The notes below the pieces were generated by a model. The model did not search any database. It saw nothing but the letters and a program-made list of their open reading frames with translations, and was not told the origin of the DNA. A stretch of DNA of 64,000 nt, taken from Clostridium massiliamazoniense (GTDB lineage Bacteria; Bacillota; Clostridia; Clostridiales; Clostridiaceae). Both the position numbers and the translations under genes were made by a program. Position 1 is the first letter of the stretch. Every line of letters begins with the position of its first letter. The stretch lies in the NCBI RefSeq assembly GCF_001403635.1, contig NZ_LN879468.1, positions 1,054,001 through 1,118,000 on the forward strand. The letters run 5' to 3'. Positions 46,801-56,674 of this stretch are shown here, one piece after another.

Positions 46801-49800
46801 ATTAATATATCTCCTTTAGTTGTTTGTACTGTAACATATGTTTTATCCTTTATATTAGGGTAAATATTATATATTATTGTTTGATCACTATCTCCAAATG
46901 TATTAGGTAACTTAACAGTATTACCTTTATTTACATTATTAACTGTTATATTTTCTACGTGATATCCCTCTGGTATAGTAGGTGTTTTAAGATTAGTTTT
47001 TTCTCCTGTAACACCTGAAACTGTTTGTGTGCTTATTACCTTATCACCACTTGATGTATGCTCTACTACCTCAACTTTATCGTTGATTATTTTTCCTATA
47101 GTATAAATTATATTCTGATCACTATCTCCAAAAATACTTGGAACTCCATTAACACTTTCACCTTTACTATTTGTTATACTAATAATCTTATAACCATTTG
47201 GTATTATTGGAACTTTTAATCCTGTATTCTTTCCTGTAATACCTGTAGCTGTCTCTGTCTCACCTATTTGTTTTCCAGTTGAATCCACCACCTTAACTGT
47301 ATCTGTATATGTAGGAATCTTTCCTATTGTATAAACAATTGTTTGATTATCTTTTGATTGTGTTGTTGGTACTTCACTTTGTGGAACCGCTTTTCCATTA
47401 ACTGTAACTTTTGTTACTTGATATCCTTCTGGTAATTTAGGTAATCCTGTATTTACCTTTGAACCAATATCATTTGTTGTTATCACTGATGGTACAACTG
47501 GTTTTCCATTACTATAATTTTCTGTAACTGTTGTAGTTGCCTTTGAAACTACTGATGTAACAGATTTTATTTTCTTTATGTTAAATACAACTTCTGTTAA
47601 TCCTGTATTATCCATTATTCCTGTATTTTCAAACCAACTTAAATCTCTAACTTTCCCATTAACTGTTATATTCACTAATTGATAGCCTAACTTAGCCAAT
47701 GCTTCTTTATCCTGTGATAATGTTACCTCATTCATCAATTTAGTTGGTGTATTATCATAGTTTTCATCTATATCTGGACCATTTCCTATAAGATCTTTTA
47801 ATGTAACTGTTTTACCATCTACAGTTATAGTTTTATTTAAGTCATCTTGAGTTAATGTTCCTCCATCAACTTCCTTAACAGTTGAAATCCAACTATTTGA
47901 AAGATTTGTTCCTGGTGGTGTTATATTAACTATATTACTAGTTGAACCAATATTATCTGTTGCATCATAATATTTATATGCTGAGTTAACAACTTCTGGT
48001 AGACCATCTGTATTTGGACCTTGCTTTAATTTAACATTATAGGTCATGTTAAATTCTCCTCTAGATTGAACAGTAGGTGTTGTAAAATATCCTATTACAT
48101 TACTTAAATTCATTCCAGGTGTATATTTAACCCAGCCACTACCTGGACTTTCTACATATTTTAATGCATCTTTTAAATCATTGCCATTAGGACTTGTAAG
48201 TATCTTTTCATTTTCAGCATTCATTGCTGATTTAGGCAATATCCAAGTTGGTGCTCCTCCTGTATTTAATGTTTGAAGTTCAGTACTTAATCCTCCAGTA
48301 CTCGGCTCTCCATCATTTCCAGGTAAATTATTAGAACCTGTTGTTGGAATTTCTCCTGCTATATAATAAGTCTTAGTCATCTCATTATTATTTACAACAA
48401 TATCTTGTAACTTAACACTTCCACCTGGTAAAGTTGTAGCATTATGAATACAATCATTTGATATTGTTTTTGATACAACTATCTTTGTATTATAACTATT
48501 TATAGTAGGCATACCACCTTCTTGTACTGGTACTGTAGTATTATTATACTGATATTCCATACCATCACTCTTATTTGCCCCACTTAATGAAGCTCCTAAG
48601 TTTATATTATTTATATCTGATGGGTTTGTATATTGTGCCTCATATGTTATATCTGGTGCTGAACTTAATGACTGTGCTTCAGCTTTTGTTATATGGAATA
48701 TAATCTTATTTCCTTCAACTTTATAATTATTTGGACCTAATTTTACTGAACCAAAAAATATTGGAGTTTTATCGATTAATTTAAATGAGTGCCCCATATC
48801 AACTGTTATAGTTGTGTTATTAAGCATTAATGAAGGTCCCGTACCATATCCTTGTATATTAACTGAAAATTCATGAGGTTTTAAGAACCATGAATATTGT
48901 GTTGTAGTTACTGTACTTGCTGTAGAAGCACCTATATTGTCTACAGTTACACCTATTTCAGCTTCGCCACTATTAGTAGCTGCTGACAATCCATGTGAAT
49001 AATCTCCATATCTTTCATCTGTTATCTGGCTGATATGATTATTTGCTACATCTTCATCTGTATATGAATTTGGAGGAGTTAAAATAAATCCTTTTAATTT
49101 ACCATTATTATCTATCACTCCATCACTTAGCAATTGTCCATTCTTTAATGCATCGCTCATCTTTTTTTGGTCTGACTCTGAATAACTTCCTGTTAAATCA
49201 CCAAATGTTATTGTTCTTGATATAACTGGCGTTCCACTACCTTTTAATGGTGCTGTTATATAACTTGAACCATCACTAAAATTAGAACCATCATATCCTT
49301 TTTCAACATAAGTAAAGTTTAATGATGGTACTGTCTTACCTTCATTCATTAAAGTTTGTAATTCTGAAGCTGTATATTTAACACCTATACCATTCATATT
49401 ACCTGCTACTATATCTTCCATTATCTGTGCTTTCTGAGCTGGTGTACCACTTTTTAATATATTAACTGCATTATCATCTAAATGACAATAAACTTGTCCA
49501 TTATTAATTAAATTTACTCCTTGTGGTGCATTAGCATCTTTTACTACTATTTGTCCATTTGTAATTAATGATCCTGTATATACATTATATTTACCCGGAA
49601 CACCTGTAGTCATTGTTGATCCAAAGCTTACTAAATTATCATTATATCCCATATCATTTGATTGAGTTGAATATGATGTTTGTGATGTTTGTGTCATTGA
49701 AAAATGTTCACCAAAATTACGTTGCTTTAATATAACTTGTCCACCATAGTAATTCATTTTTGTAGCTTCAGAAGAATTAATATTGCTTGATGAACTTTCT

Positions 49801-50870
49801 AGTTCTTCTTTTACTGGTGTTACTGTTATAGGAACTCTTAATTGGTTATCTGTATTTGTTGTAATTTTAAATAAATTTTTACTTGTATTTAATAAATTAG
49901 CTGATACAGTATATGTTCCATTAGAATTCTTAATTAATCCAGGTATATTTAATGGTGTTATTGTTATTTCCTTAGGATCTGGATTATTTATATTAAATGT
50001 TACTGTTTTAACATTTTGATTTTTTGGGCTATAAACTCCTGGAGAATAAGGTGTTACTTGATTATTTATATTAATACTCATATAATGAGTATTTTTATCA
50101 CTACTATCTGGTACTAAACTAGGAGTCGCAATTACATTATCTGTATACTGCATGGTTTCCTTTATAGGATTTACCTTAATTGGAACTTGAATAGTTTTGC
50201 CACTTGGCGTAGTTAAATTTAAAGTTATATTTGGAAGTACCTTTGCATTCCAATCAGCTTCATTTAATTGGAATGATGCAGTTATAACAAAGGTTGATGT
50301 ACTATTTAAGTTCTTTAATTTCCCTAATTGTACTTGTATTGATTGTTGCAATTGGGCTAAAGCAGCCTTTTCCTGTGGAGTTTCATTTTTAATTCCCATA
50401 TATGATACTATAGGATTAGCTGATAATGATGCACTGCTTACAGGATATAATTGTCCAGTTCTACTTCTTAAAGATACTGATATTTGGTAGTTAACTATAG
50501 TTCCACTTGTTGCTATATCCCCTGTTGATGGTACATTATTTTCTGGTTGATAACTTGTATTATCAGTATTTGATCCTGTTGATATTTTAGACATTTTTAC
50601 ATTTGTTACATCTATCTGTAAATCCTTTGAATAATCTATTGATGAACCATTTGAAATAGAATTTGTACCTGTATTAATAGCTGTAAAATTAGCAGTATGA
50701 GTTATATTTGGTAAAGTCTTTCCCCCTGTAATTTTGTTTATAAAATCAGGATTTGACTTATTTTCTAACATTACATTATTTTGTGTTTTTACTGTATGTT
50801 GTGTCATTAATGTCACTGTACCTACCATAGCCGACATTGCTAATATGGTCTGAATTTTCTTTTTCACCAT
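43806..50870 (-). CDS. Giant LPXTG-anchored surface adhesin with MucBP-like repeats
   Basis: Cell-wall protein of 2354 aa from ATG 50870 (GGAG 10 nt upstream; ATG 50879 is too close to it). A signal segment (IQTILAMSAMVGTVTLMTQ) is followed by about 1075 residues of unassigned Ser/Thr/Asn-rich beta-type sequence. Nine to ten MucBP-like repeats of about 70-85 residues follow (about 1100-1900), each with a P-x-I-P-x-GY-x-V-x-x-I-x-V-N-G core and an IVYNI-type end. A Pro/Thr/Lys/Gly low-complexity repeat block and a Ser/Thr/Asn stalk come next. The protein ends LPHTG, a hydrophobic helix and FFRRKK for sortase. A role in mucus or host binding is inferred. Monocistronic, with a strong terminator. 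Confidence 0.9.
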   Translation of the reverse strand: MVKKKIQTILAMSAMVGTVTLMTQHTVKTQNNVMLENKSNPDFINKITGGKTLPNITHTANFTAINTGTNSISNGSSIDYSKDLQIDVTNVKMSKISTGSNTDNTSYQPENNVPSTGDIATSGTIVNYQISVSLRSRTGQLYPVSSASLSANPIVSYMGIKNETPQEKAALAQLQQSIQVQLGKLKNLNSTSTFVITASFQLNEADWNAKVLPNITLNLTTPSGKTIQVPIKVNPIKETMQYTDNVIATPSLVPDSSDKNTHYMSININNQVTPYSPGVYSPKNQNVKTVTFNINNPDPKEITITPLNIPGLIKNSNGTYTVSANLLNTSKNLFKITTNTDNQLRVPITVTPVKEELESSSSNINSSEATKMNYYGGQVILKQRNFGEHFSMTQTSQTSYSTQSNDMGYNDNLVSFGSTMTTGVPGKYNVYTGSLITNGQIVVKDANAPQGVNLINNGQVYCHLDDNAVNILKSGTPAQKAQIMEDIVAGNMNGIGVKYTASELQTLMNEGKTVPSLNFTYVEKGYDGSNFSDGSSYITAPLKGSGTPVISRTITFGDLTGSYSESDQKKMSDALKNGQLLSDGVIDNNGKLKGFILTPPNSYTDEDVANNHISQITDERYGDYSHGLSAATNSGEAEIGVTVDNIGASTASTVTTTQYSWFLKPHEFSVNIQGYGTGPSLMLNNTTITVDMGHSFKLIDKTPIFFGSVKLGPNNYKVEGNKIIFHITKAEAQSLSSAPDITYEAQYTNPSDINNINLGASLSGANKSDGMEYQYNNTTVPVQEGGMPTINSYNTKIVVSKTISNDCIHNATTLPGGSVKLQDIVVNNNEMTKTYYIAGEIPTTGSNNLPGNDGEPSTGGLSTELQTLNTGGAPTWILPKSAMNAENEKILTSPNGNDLKDALKYVESPGSGWVKYTPGMNLSNVIGYFTTPTVQSRGEFNMTYNVKLKQGPNTDGLPEVVNSAYKYYDATDNIGSTSNIVNITPPGTNLSNSWISTVKEVDGGTLTQDDLNKTITVDGKTVTLKDLIGNGPDIDENYDNTPTKLMNEVTLSQDKEALAKLGYQLVNITVNGKVRDLSWFENTGIMDNTGLTEVVFNIKKIKSVTSVVSKATTTVTENYSNGKPVVPSVITTNDIGSKVNTGLPKLPEGYQVTKVTVNGKAVPQSEVPTTQSKDNQTIVYTIGKIPTYTDTVKVVDSTGKQIGETETATGITGKNTGLKVPIIPNGYKIISITNSKGESVNGVPSIFGDSDQNIIYTIGKIINDKVEVVEHTSSGDKVISTQTVSGVTGEKTNLKTPTIPEGYHVENITVNNVNKGNTVKLPNTFGDSDQTIIYNIYPNIKDKTYVTVQTTKGDILIPSKEIGSGVPGEKEDVVIPNIPQGYKVVKVTVNNTEVTPSKDNKYEVTNNIDKNNEVDNHIVITVEHEPVQDTIKVVEGDKAISTTTTKSGMPGDKVEITNLNIPKGYHVESITVDGKTVSKVPATYGNSNQTIVYNITQNKNNDIQADVVTESGKVLVNNTIVAKGPEGSDVTCDKTEIPEGYHLDKVLYNGKVISSVTGGKVICILPDTIPTGKEGQITYVVSPNTSTVNVQVTDGTQTFSNHTTTGDVGSNITGNTPTIPEGYHVTNITVNGHVTSEKDLPKVYGNKNTTIIYHVTKIPTGDIQQTVVTTDGTVIEKPTTIASGDIGSKVTIKPYTPPKGYHIVKVEIDGKELTSQEEKDLIHNLPSSINSPKTEIVKYVIAKDTRPSTTEKGTITVYIENQQGNVIPGTEKTYTGVVGSNTPDMVPTIPAGDTFNGITKGQVTPVSGLPKTFSQGSQVYIYHVISHKGKLTYTVEINGKSIKSETLTGTDGDTASYNLPHNKNLKLTNIIVNGKEIPVEGNSDYHGKFTTDGTQVIYKYERITPSTSGNVNHNGGNTTPSQSGDKGNTSNKGDNTPSKGGNTTPSHDSGDNTPSKPNKGDNTQNKGDNTPSGNVNHNGGNTTPSQSGDKGNTPNKGDNTPSKGGNTTPTHDSGDNTPSKPNKGDNTPSGNVNHNGGNTTPSQSGDKGNTSNKGDNTPSKGGNTTPTHDSGDNTPLKPNKGDNTQNKGDNTPSKGGNTTPSHDNGDNTPSKPNKGDNTQNKGDNTQNKGDNTPSGNVNHNGGNTTPSQSGDKGNTSNKGDNTPSKGGNTIPSHDNGDNTPSKPNKGNNTPSGNKDTNNGGSTKTSTSTHTEVTGGREAHSTGTASNTVPNVVSGGNNGNTVTPHVVVNTTGSNGITPTVSNSTSSNGVVSNNTTTSNGNDTTPFNSSSVSSSAGSTYTDNNLVNGPNEDNSTAQTVLPHTGLSTQGVENTAEQAGVLAGIMAMLGGAFFFRRKK
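44290..45165 (-). repeat. Tandem DNA repeats coding the Pro/Thr-rich stalk
   Basis: About 0.9 kb of near-identical units. Four units start at GNVNHNGGNTTPSQSGDKGN and carry variable numbers of KGDNTPSKGGNTTP, KGDNTQN and GDNTPSKPNKGD modules. Unit lengths differ by whole modules, and copies are almost identical at DNA level, so the block probably expands and contracts by recombination. It is also a likely assembly trouble spot. Confidence 0.85.
45165..47575 (-). repeat. MucBP-like domain repeats within the adhesin
   Basis: Nine to ten diverged copies of a domain of about 70-85 residues. Recurring words are PEGYHVENITVN, PKGYHVESITVD, PEGYHVTNITVN and PQGYKVVKVTVN, followed by FGDSDQ/YGNSNQ and II/VYNI. 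Copies are diverged, unlike the stalk block, so they are old duplications. Confidence 0.8.
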
Positions 50871-51512
50871 TTTGTTCATTCTCCTTATATTTATTCTTTT
50901 GCTTTATAAATGAATTCTAATTCACTTATATTATTTTTTACTATATGTAATTACATAAATATACATTTAAATATAACTTCATCTTTTATTACTTAACAAT
51001 TATTTTAACTCTACCATTTTAGTATACTTTACAAATTACACATACTGCTATTTTCAATTAATAACTACTTAACAATTTTCTAATTTATAAAATAGCTTTG
51101 ATTAAATATAGTATGTCATCGGTACATATTACTATATTTAACCAAAAATATTTTTATTAAATTAATATTTATTTTAATTAATTTTCTTTAGTATTTTAAT
51201 AATTAAATCAAGTATATTAAATTTATATAAATATTTAAATTTGTTTCAGTAAGCAATCATCACTATGGTACTTTATTCTTTTTTATAATAAAAATTAAAT
51301 AAGCGAAAATATCCATTCCACTTTTCTTTATAGGAATTTTCTATATCCAAATTATCTTTTTCTATATATAATTATACAATTATATATATAGTTTGTAAAA
51401 TATTTTAATTTATTTATAACATATTATTAAGATTTTAATTGTATAACAATACCCTTCCCCAAAAATTCTAAATAAAGTAAATTTTTTTATCAAATATATA
51501 TGAAAATTTTTA
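50871..51512. other. Long upstream region of the adhesin gene with a palindrome
   Basis: About 640 bp without a gene, more than 75 percent A+T by eye. A long imperfect palindrome lies at 51100-51143: GATTAAATATAGTA with TACTATATTTAACC around GTCATCGGTAC. It could be a regulator-binding site or a terminator; it has no T-run. It lies about 230 bp before the adhesin start. No other structure was recognised. Confidence 0.45.
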
Positions 51513-53447
51513 TTAAATTGTTGTCCTATCATAATATTGCTGCATATCTACTAAATTCTTTTTTATATTAAATATAAAATTATTTATCATTTTATTTTCA
51601 ATGCTTTCATTACTTAAGTATTCATTTTCTACATCATATAATAGTTCTTGTAAAGATATCTCTTTATTTTTTATTTTTACTATTAATTTTTTTATTTTAT
51701 TTATCTCATTTTCTGAAAAATTTGCACTATCCATAAGATTTTGAAATTCATAAACATTAGTTATTATTTTTTGTTTTATTTCACAAAGTTTGTTATACTC
51801 TTCATCTTCATATTTATATTCATCTTCATTCTTATTGAAATTTAAACCTTCATTCATTTTTATAGTCTGCTCAATTTGAGAATTTAAAAGATAAATATTA
51901 TTCATATAATCTGTAGTGTTGTGTTTTTCTAAAATTATATCTAAATTTTGAACTAAATCTTCAACTAATGCCTCTGATATTTTAGCAAGATATTTATTGG
52001 CTTTTTTAACATCATACTCAAATAAAAATGTATTTATAAAAATAGCAATGATTGCACCTATAAGAATAAAAATAACTCTTTCAACACTTAAAATAATAGG
52101 AGTAGCTTTTATCAAATTATCTCCTACAACATATCCTCCAACTAAAGATGCAGCCCCTATTGCAGAAATTGTTACTGTTATTATCTTTTGTCTATAAGTT
52201 TCGCAATACATATTTGCATATCCAGCTCCCATAATTATAAGACTTCTTATTAAAGTACTTCTAAAAATAACAAATGTTACTGATATAAAAATTGCTCCTA
52301 TTATCGTTGCTATTATTCTATCCTTTGCTTTTGATTTTGTTATTTCAAGTAAAGGACTTGTAAGAGATAAAACAGTATACATTATCCATCGTCCTTGGTC
52401 TAAGTGAAAATACTCCATTATAAAACAAGCAATTACAACTTCAACAGTAATACATAAAGAATAAGTTAATCTTATGGAATCAAATTTAATATTTTTAAGT
52501 CCATATACATCATTTTTTAAATTCCTTTTTATATTTTTAAATTCTTCTTTAATATTTTTATTTGAATTTTTTATTATAAGAGATATTATTGTCATTGATG
52601 TTAAAATTTCTATTGCATTTTTATCAGTAACATCACAATACTTTACTTCTAACTCATTCATATAAGAAATAATAGTTTCTTTATTATCTTTACTTTTTAA
52701 TATCTCTATAAATTTTTTTATTTCATCTAAAATTTCATTTTTTTTATCATCTTTATATCCTTCTATTAATATGCTGAGTTTTTCTATGGAAACTAAAACA
52801 TCTAAACTTACTCTTCCTTCTTCTGAAATGTAAAATCTTTTTTCTTTTTTATCATAAATAATATTTTTTAGCTTTTTTAACATACTATTTATTTTAATAT
52901 TAACTTCATCTACAGAATTACTCTCTTTTATCAAATCTATCTTTTGTAAAAGAGTATCAAATAAACTTTCAAATATTTTTTTACTAGAAATCCCCACTTT
53001 ATTTTTATTAATTATAAATTGTGGTAACATTATACTAGAGGCACCAACTATTAGTGCTACAATTCTAAGAGGCATTTGATCAATTGAAACTGGATAGGCT
53101 ACTAAAAATAAATATAAAAAAGAAAAAGGAATATACATAGGTCCTTTCAAAACATGACCAAAGGTATAACTAATTACAAATATAATTATAAAGTTTACAG
53201 GTATAGCAACCCAAATATTCCTTGAAGCTATAAATGTTCCCATTCCTATCATTACATAAAATAATATAAGTACTAAGGTATTTTTCAAGGGTTCACCAGT
53301 TAAATCTTGTCCCATAAACATGAGCAATCCAGTAATGGACATAACAGCAATTAATATATTTTCATTTCCAAAGATAAACTTAAAGCCAAAAATATATGTC
53401 ATTATCACTATAAACATTAATGTTTTACAAATTATAAGTTTCTTCAT
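51513..53447 (-). CDS. FUSC-family membrane protein (aromatic-acid-exporter-like)
   Basis: 644 aa with two blocks of about five to six membrane helices (about 1-150 and 345-480), each followed by a helical cytoplasmic domain, the YccS/FUSC duplication. The second block starts SIRLTYSLCITVEVVIACFI and has the family pattern HLDQGRWIMYTVLSLTSPL and KAKDRIIATIIGAIFISVTF. Relatives export aromatic acids or relieve envelope stress. AGGTGGGGGAG precedes ATG 53447. It is a single gene between the adhesin and topB; substrate unknown. Confidence 0.85.
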   Translation of the reverse strand: MKKLIICKTLMFIVIMTYIFGFKFIFGNENILIAVMSITGLLMFMGQDLTGEPLKNTLVLILFYVMIGMGTFIASRNIWVAIPVNFIIIFVISYTFGHVLKGPMYIPFSFLYLFLVAYPVSIDQMPLRIVALIVGASSIMLPQFIINKNKVGISSKKIFESLFDTLLQKIDLIKESNSVDEVNIKINSMLKKLKNIIYDKKEKRFYISEEGRVSLDVLVSIEKLSILIEGYKDDKKNEILDEIKKFIEILKSKDNKETIISYMNELEVKYCDVTDKNAIEILTSMTIISLIIKNSNKNIKEEFKNIKRNLKNDVYGLKNIKFDSIRLTYSLCITVEVVIACFIMEYFHLDQGRWIMYTVLSLTSPLLEITKSKAKDRIIATIIGAIFISVTFVIFRSTLIRSLIIMGAGYANMYCETYRQKIITVTISAIGAASLVGGYVVGDNLIKATPIILSVERVIFILIGAIIAIFINTFLFEYDVKKANKYLAKISEALVEDLVQNLDIILEKHNTTDYMNNIYLLNSQIEQTIKMNEGLNFNKNEDEYKYEDEEYNKLCEIKQKIITNVYEFQNLMDSANFSENEINKIKKLIVKIKNKEISLQELLYDVENEYLSNESIENKMINNFIFNIKKNLVDMQQYYDRTTI

Positions 53448-53677
53448 TACTCCCCCACCTTTTCTTGAAAAATATCATAGAGGAGTATACCACTATTTTT
53501 AAAAGATTTTCAAGTTTTTATTTTAATACCATAACTTTAAATATTAAACATTATATAAATATTTTACAATTATACTGTTCTTTTATAAATTTAATAAGCC
53601 TTTATATATATTATTTAAATTTTTTCCTTTTGTTTCTTTCACTTCTAATATAAAATTATTTATAAAAAATAAAAATA

Positions 53678-53722
53678 ACTATATGAACAGAAATTTATTT
53701 CTTATTCATATAGTCATTTTTT
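53678..53722. terminator. Bidirectional terminator after topB
   Basis: A 10-bp stem ACTATATGAA/TTCATATAGT (53678-53687, 53705-53714) has T-rich flanks on both strands and overlaps the end of topB. Confidence 0.85.
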
Positions 53723-55929
53723 TATATAAATTCTATTTTCCAGTTAAAATAACCTGTTTTCTCATTAAGTTCATATTTAAAATAAGCACTAAAGGTATTA
53801 CCTTTTTTACTTTTTAAATTTCTAAATCCAACTTTTCCATTTTTTAAAAGAAGCTCAACCATTTGTTTCGAAACAGTTTTTCCAAAGGAAGCGATATATT
53901 TATCATCCTTCCAAATAGTATATTTACAACCATTTTTCCAGTTTATACATCCAAATCCTTTTATCCCTTCTATAACTGAATTCCCACAAATAGGACACTT
54001 TCCTATTTCCTCTGCTCCTTCTGGAAGTTCAACTTTAAATTTGTGAAGAAGCGATCTATCATTTTTTATTTTATCTACTGATTCTCTTGTAAAATTGCAA
54101 ATAAGGTTTAAGAACTCTTCTTTGCTGACAATTCCTTTTTCTATATCAGATAAAGTCTTTTCAAGCCTTCCTGTATACTCAAGGTCTAAAAGTTCCTTAG
54201 CTGGAAAAACCTCAACTATAGTTTTACCAAGGTCAGTACATATAAGACTCTTTCCCTTAGCTTTTACATATCCTATATCATGTAGTCTTTTAATTGTTTC
54301 AGCTCTCGTTGCAGGAGTTCCTATACTAAAACCACTAAGAATAGCCTTCATCATTTCTTCTGAATTATCCTCTGCTAAATCATCATTTTCTGTATCTTCC
54401 TCTTCAGGTTTATCTTCCACTTTATTCTTTTTAAAATTCTTTCCACAGGTTTCCATAACCTTTAAAAGAGTTTTTTCTGTATGATGCTTTGGTGGTTTTT
54501 TAGTAACTTTAGTAACTTTTCCATCTGTTACATCTAAACTTTCACCTTCATTTACAAGTGGAAGTATAGTATCCTTAGTTTCTATTTTTTCTACCTTTCT
54601 CCATCCTTCAACAAGACTAACTCTTCCTTTAGCTCTAAATTCACCCTTTGCCTTTTCATCATCAACCTTTATAGTTATTTTTGTTTCTTCAAACTCAGCA
54701 ACAGGCATAAATTGCATTATAAATCTATTTTTAATAGCCTCATAAACTGCTCTCTCATCAGGGCTTAAGTTACTTGGTTTTACATAGGTAGGAGTAATAG
54801 CACTATGGCTCTCAACCTTTGAATTATCAAAAACTCTTTTAGTTTTAGTGAATTTTATTTCACTTTCATAAGGTAGACCTACTTTTATTTTTTCTAGAAC
54901 ATTTCTAGCCCTATCAACTAAACTTTCTTCAAGAGCCATACTTCCCGTTCTAGGATATGTTATAAACTTTTTCTCGTATAAGCTTTGGGCAACTTTTAAA
55001 ACTTTATCAGAAGTCCATCCTTTATATTTACTTGTTATATATCCCTGTAAGTTTGAAAGATTAAAAAGAGGTGCTGGATATTCTCTTTTCTTCTCAACTT
55101 CTTTTAATATAACTTTTCCTTGTTTCCCTTTTATAGATTTTTTTATTTCATCTAAATATTCTTTTTTCTCGAACTTTTCATTTTCTTCATAATATAATGT
55201 TTCAAATTCAATATTTTCTAAGTTTTTAAATTTCTGAGCTAACTTATAATAGCTACTTTCTTTAAAATTTTCTATTTCTTTATCTCTATCATAAATAATT
55301 TTAAGAGTTGGCAGAAGAACTCTTCCTATATTTATTATTTTTTTATCTTCAAAACCATATCTTAAAGTAGCTACTGAAGTTAAATTTATTCCTATAATCC
55401 AATCAGCTATTTGCCTTCCTATTCCTGCATCTTGAAGTGATTTCATTTCTGAGTTAAGCTTAAGTTTTTCCATACCTTTCTTAACTTCATTTTCTGTCCA
55501 CTCATTTAATAGAATTCTATAAATAGGCTTTTTAACATCATAATATATAAATAATTCATCAGAAATAACTTGCCCTTCACGGTCATAGTCTGTTGCTGAT
55601 ATTACAGCCTCTACATCTTCTCTATCAATTAATCCCTTTATTATGTTTAATTGTTTTTGTGAGCCTTTGTCTACTATAGCTCTATTTTGACTATCAGACT
55701 TTATTTTATATTTAAATTCTGAAGGTATAAAAGGAAACTTTTCCATTCTCCATCCCTTCATTGTCTCATCATAATCCTTAGCATCGAAAAGCTGTAAAAG
55801 ATGTCCAAAAGCCCATGTAACTATGTACTCTTCCCCTTCAAAATATCCATCTTTCCTAACTTTTATTTTAAAAGCATCTGCTATATTCTTTGCTACAGAT
55901 GGTTTTTCTGCTATTATAACTTTTTTCAA
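53722..55929 (-). CDS. topB: DNA topoisomerase III
   Basis: Type IA topoisomerase that decatenates DNA. At 735 aa, the Toprim domain starts MKKVIIAEKPSVAKNIADAF with SATDYDREGQ at about 111-120 as acidic ligands. IGRVLLPTLKIIYDRDKEIE is followed by the active-site Tyr in FITYPRTGS. FSIGTPATRAETIKRLHDIG lies later. A C-terminal zinc ribbon (CPICGNSVIEGIKGFGCINW) is followed by a TopB-type tail. It stands alone. The chromosomal context shows no plasmid or ICE genes, so this is taken as a housekeeping copy. Confidence 0.95.
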   Translation of the reverse strand: MKKVIIAEKPSVAKNIADAFKIKVRKDGYFEGEEYIVTWAFGHLLQLFDAKDYDETMKGWRMEKFPFIPSEFKYKIKSDSQNRAIVDKGSQKQLNIIKGLIDREDVEAVISATDYDREGQVISDELFIYYDVKKPIYRILLNEWTENEVKKGMEKLKLNSEMKSLQDAGIGRQIADWIIGINLTSVATLRYGFEDKKIINIGRVLLPTLKIIYDRDKEIENFKESSYYKLAQKFKNLENIEFETLYYEENEKFEKKEYLDEIKKSIKGKQGKVILKEVEKKREYPAPLFNLSNLQGYITSKYKGWTSDKVLKVAQSLYEKKFITYPRTGSMALEESLVDRARNVLEKIKVGLPYESEIKFTKTKRVFDNSKVESHSAITPTYVKPSNLSPDERAVYEAIKNRFIMQFMPVAEFEETKITIKVDDEKAKGEFRAKGRVSLVEGWRKVEKIETKDTILPLVNEGESLDVTDGKVTKVTKKPPKHHTEKTLLKVMETCGKNFKKNKVEDKPEEEDTENDDLAEDNSEEMMKAILSGFSIGTPATRAETIKRLHDIGYVKAKGKSLICTDLGKTIVEVFPAKELLDLEYTGRLEKTLSDIEKGIVSKEEFLNLICNFTRESVDKIKNDRSLLHKFKVELPEGAEEIGKCPICGNSVIEGIKGFGCINWKNGCKYTIWKDDKYIASFGKTVSKQMVELLLKNGKVGFRNLKSKKGNTFSAYFKYELNEKTGYFNWKIEFI

Positions 55930-56114
55930 AATACCAGCTCCTAATTCTAAACATGTTGGTTAGTATTATCTAAAAACTAAAATCACCATTAAATAAATAA
56001 TATCCATTAAATATAATGTTATACAAAAATAAAAGAAAGTCCACAACATAAGAAGATCTTATTAATTGTAGACTTCATCTATATATTATAATATAAATAA
56101 TTAAAATTTCAAAA

Positions 56115-56612
56115 TTACATTTCATTTAACATCCAAATAAAAAAGTTAAGAACTCCAGCAAAAGTACACCAAAGTGCATAAGGTATAAGCAGATAACCAG
56201 CTATTTTATCAACTCTAATAAATTTCCAAATAGAAATTAATATAAAAATTAAGAGTATTACAAGTTCTATAAATGCTAATCCATATAATCTAAATTTAAA
56301 AAATATTATGGACCAAAGAAAATTTAAAACTAGTTGTATAACATAAAATCCTAAAGCCCCTTTAACATTTTCCTTTTTCTTTAGTTCATAAATTCTATAG
56401 GCTGCTATAGCCATCATAACATATAATATACTCCAAACAATAGGAAACACAATACTAGGTGGACTAAAAATTGGCTTTTCTAAAGCCTCGTATAATTCCT
56501 TAGAGTTTCCAACTATAATTCCAACAAGCCAACCTCCCCCTAAATGAATTACAATACTTATGATTAAATCCCCAAAATTAAAATCACCCTTAATTTTAAA
56601 TAACCCAAACAT
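56115..56612 (-). CDS. tspO: TspO/MBR family protein
   Basis: 165 aa with five membrane helices, the bacterial translocator-protein fold that binds tetrapyrroles. Family markers are LGGGWLVGIIVGNSKELYEA, KPIFSPPSIVFPIVWSILYV and FFKFRLYGLAFIELVIL. GAGGTG precedes ATG 56612. An AGTC-ACAA/TTGT-GACT hairpin near 56040-56075 may terminate it. The ligand and role in this organism are unknown. Confidence 0.92.
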   Translation of the reverse strand: MFGLFKIKGDFNFGDLIISIVIHLGGGWLVGIIVGNSKELYEALEKPIFSPPSIVFPIVWSILYVMMAIAAYRIYELKKKENVKGALGFYVIQLVLNFLWSIIFFKFRLYGLAFIELVILLIFILISIWKFIRVDKIAGYLLIPYALWCTFAGVLNFFIWMLNEM

Positions 56613-56674
56613 ATAAATATCACCTCAATAGCATTTATATGTACTATCGATACTATATTATGACAACTAAAAGT

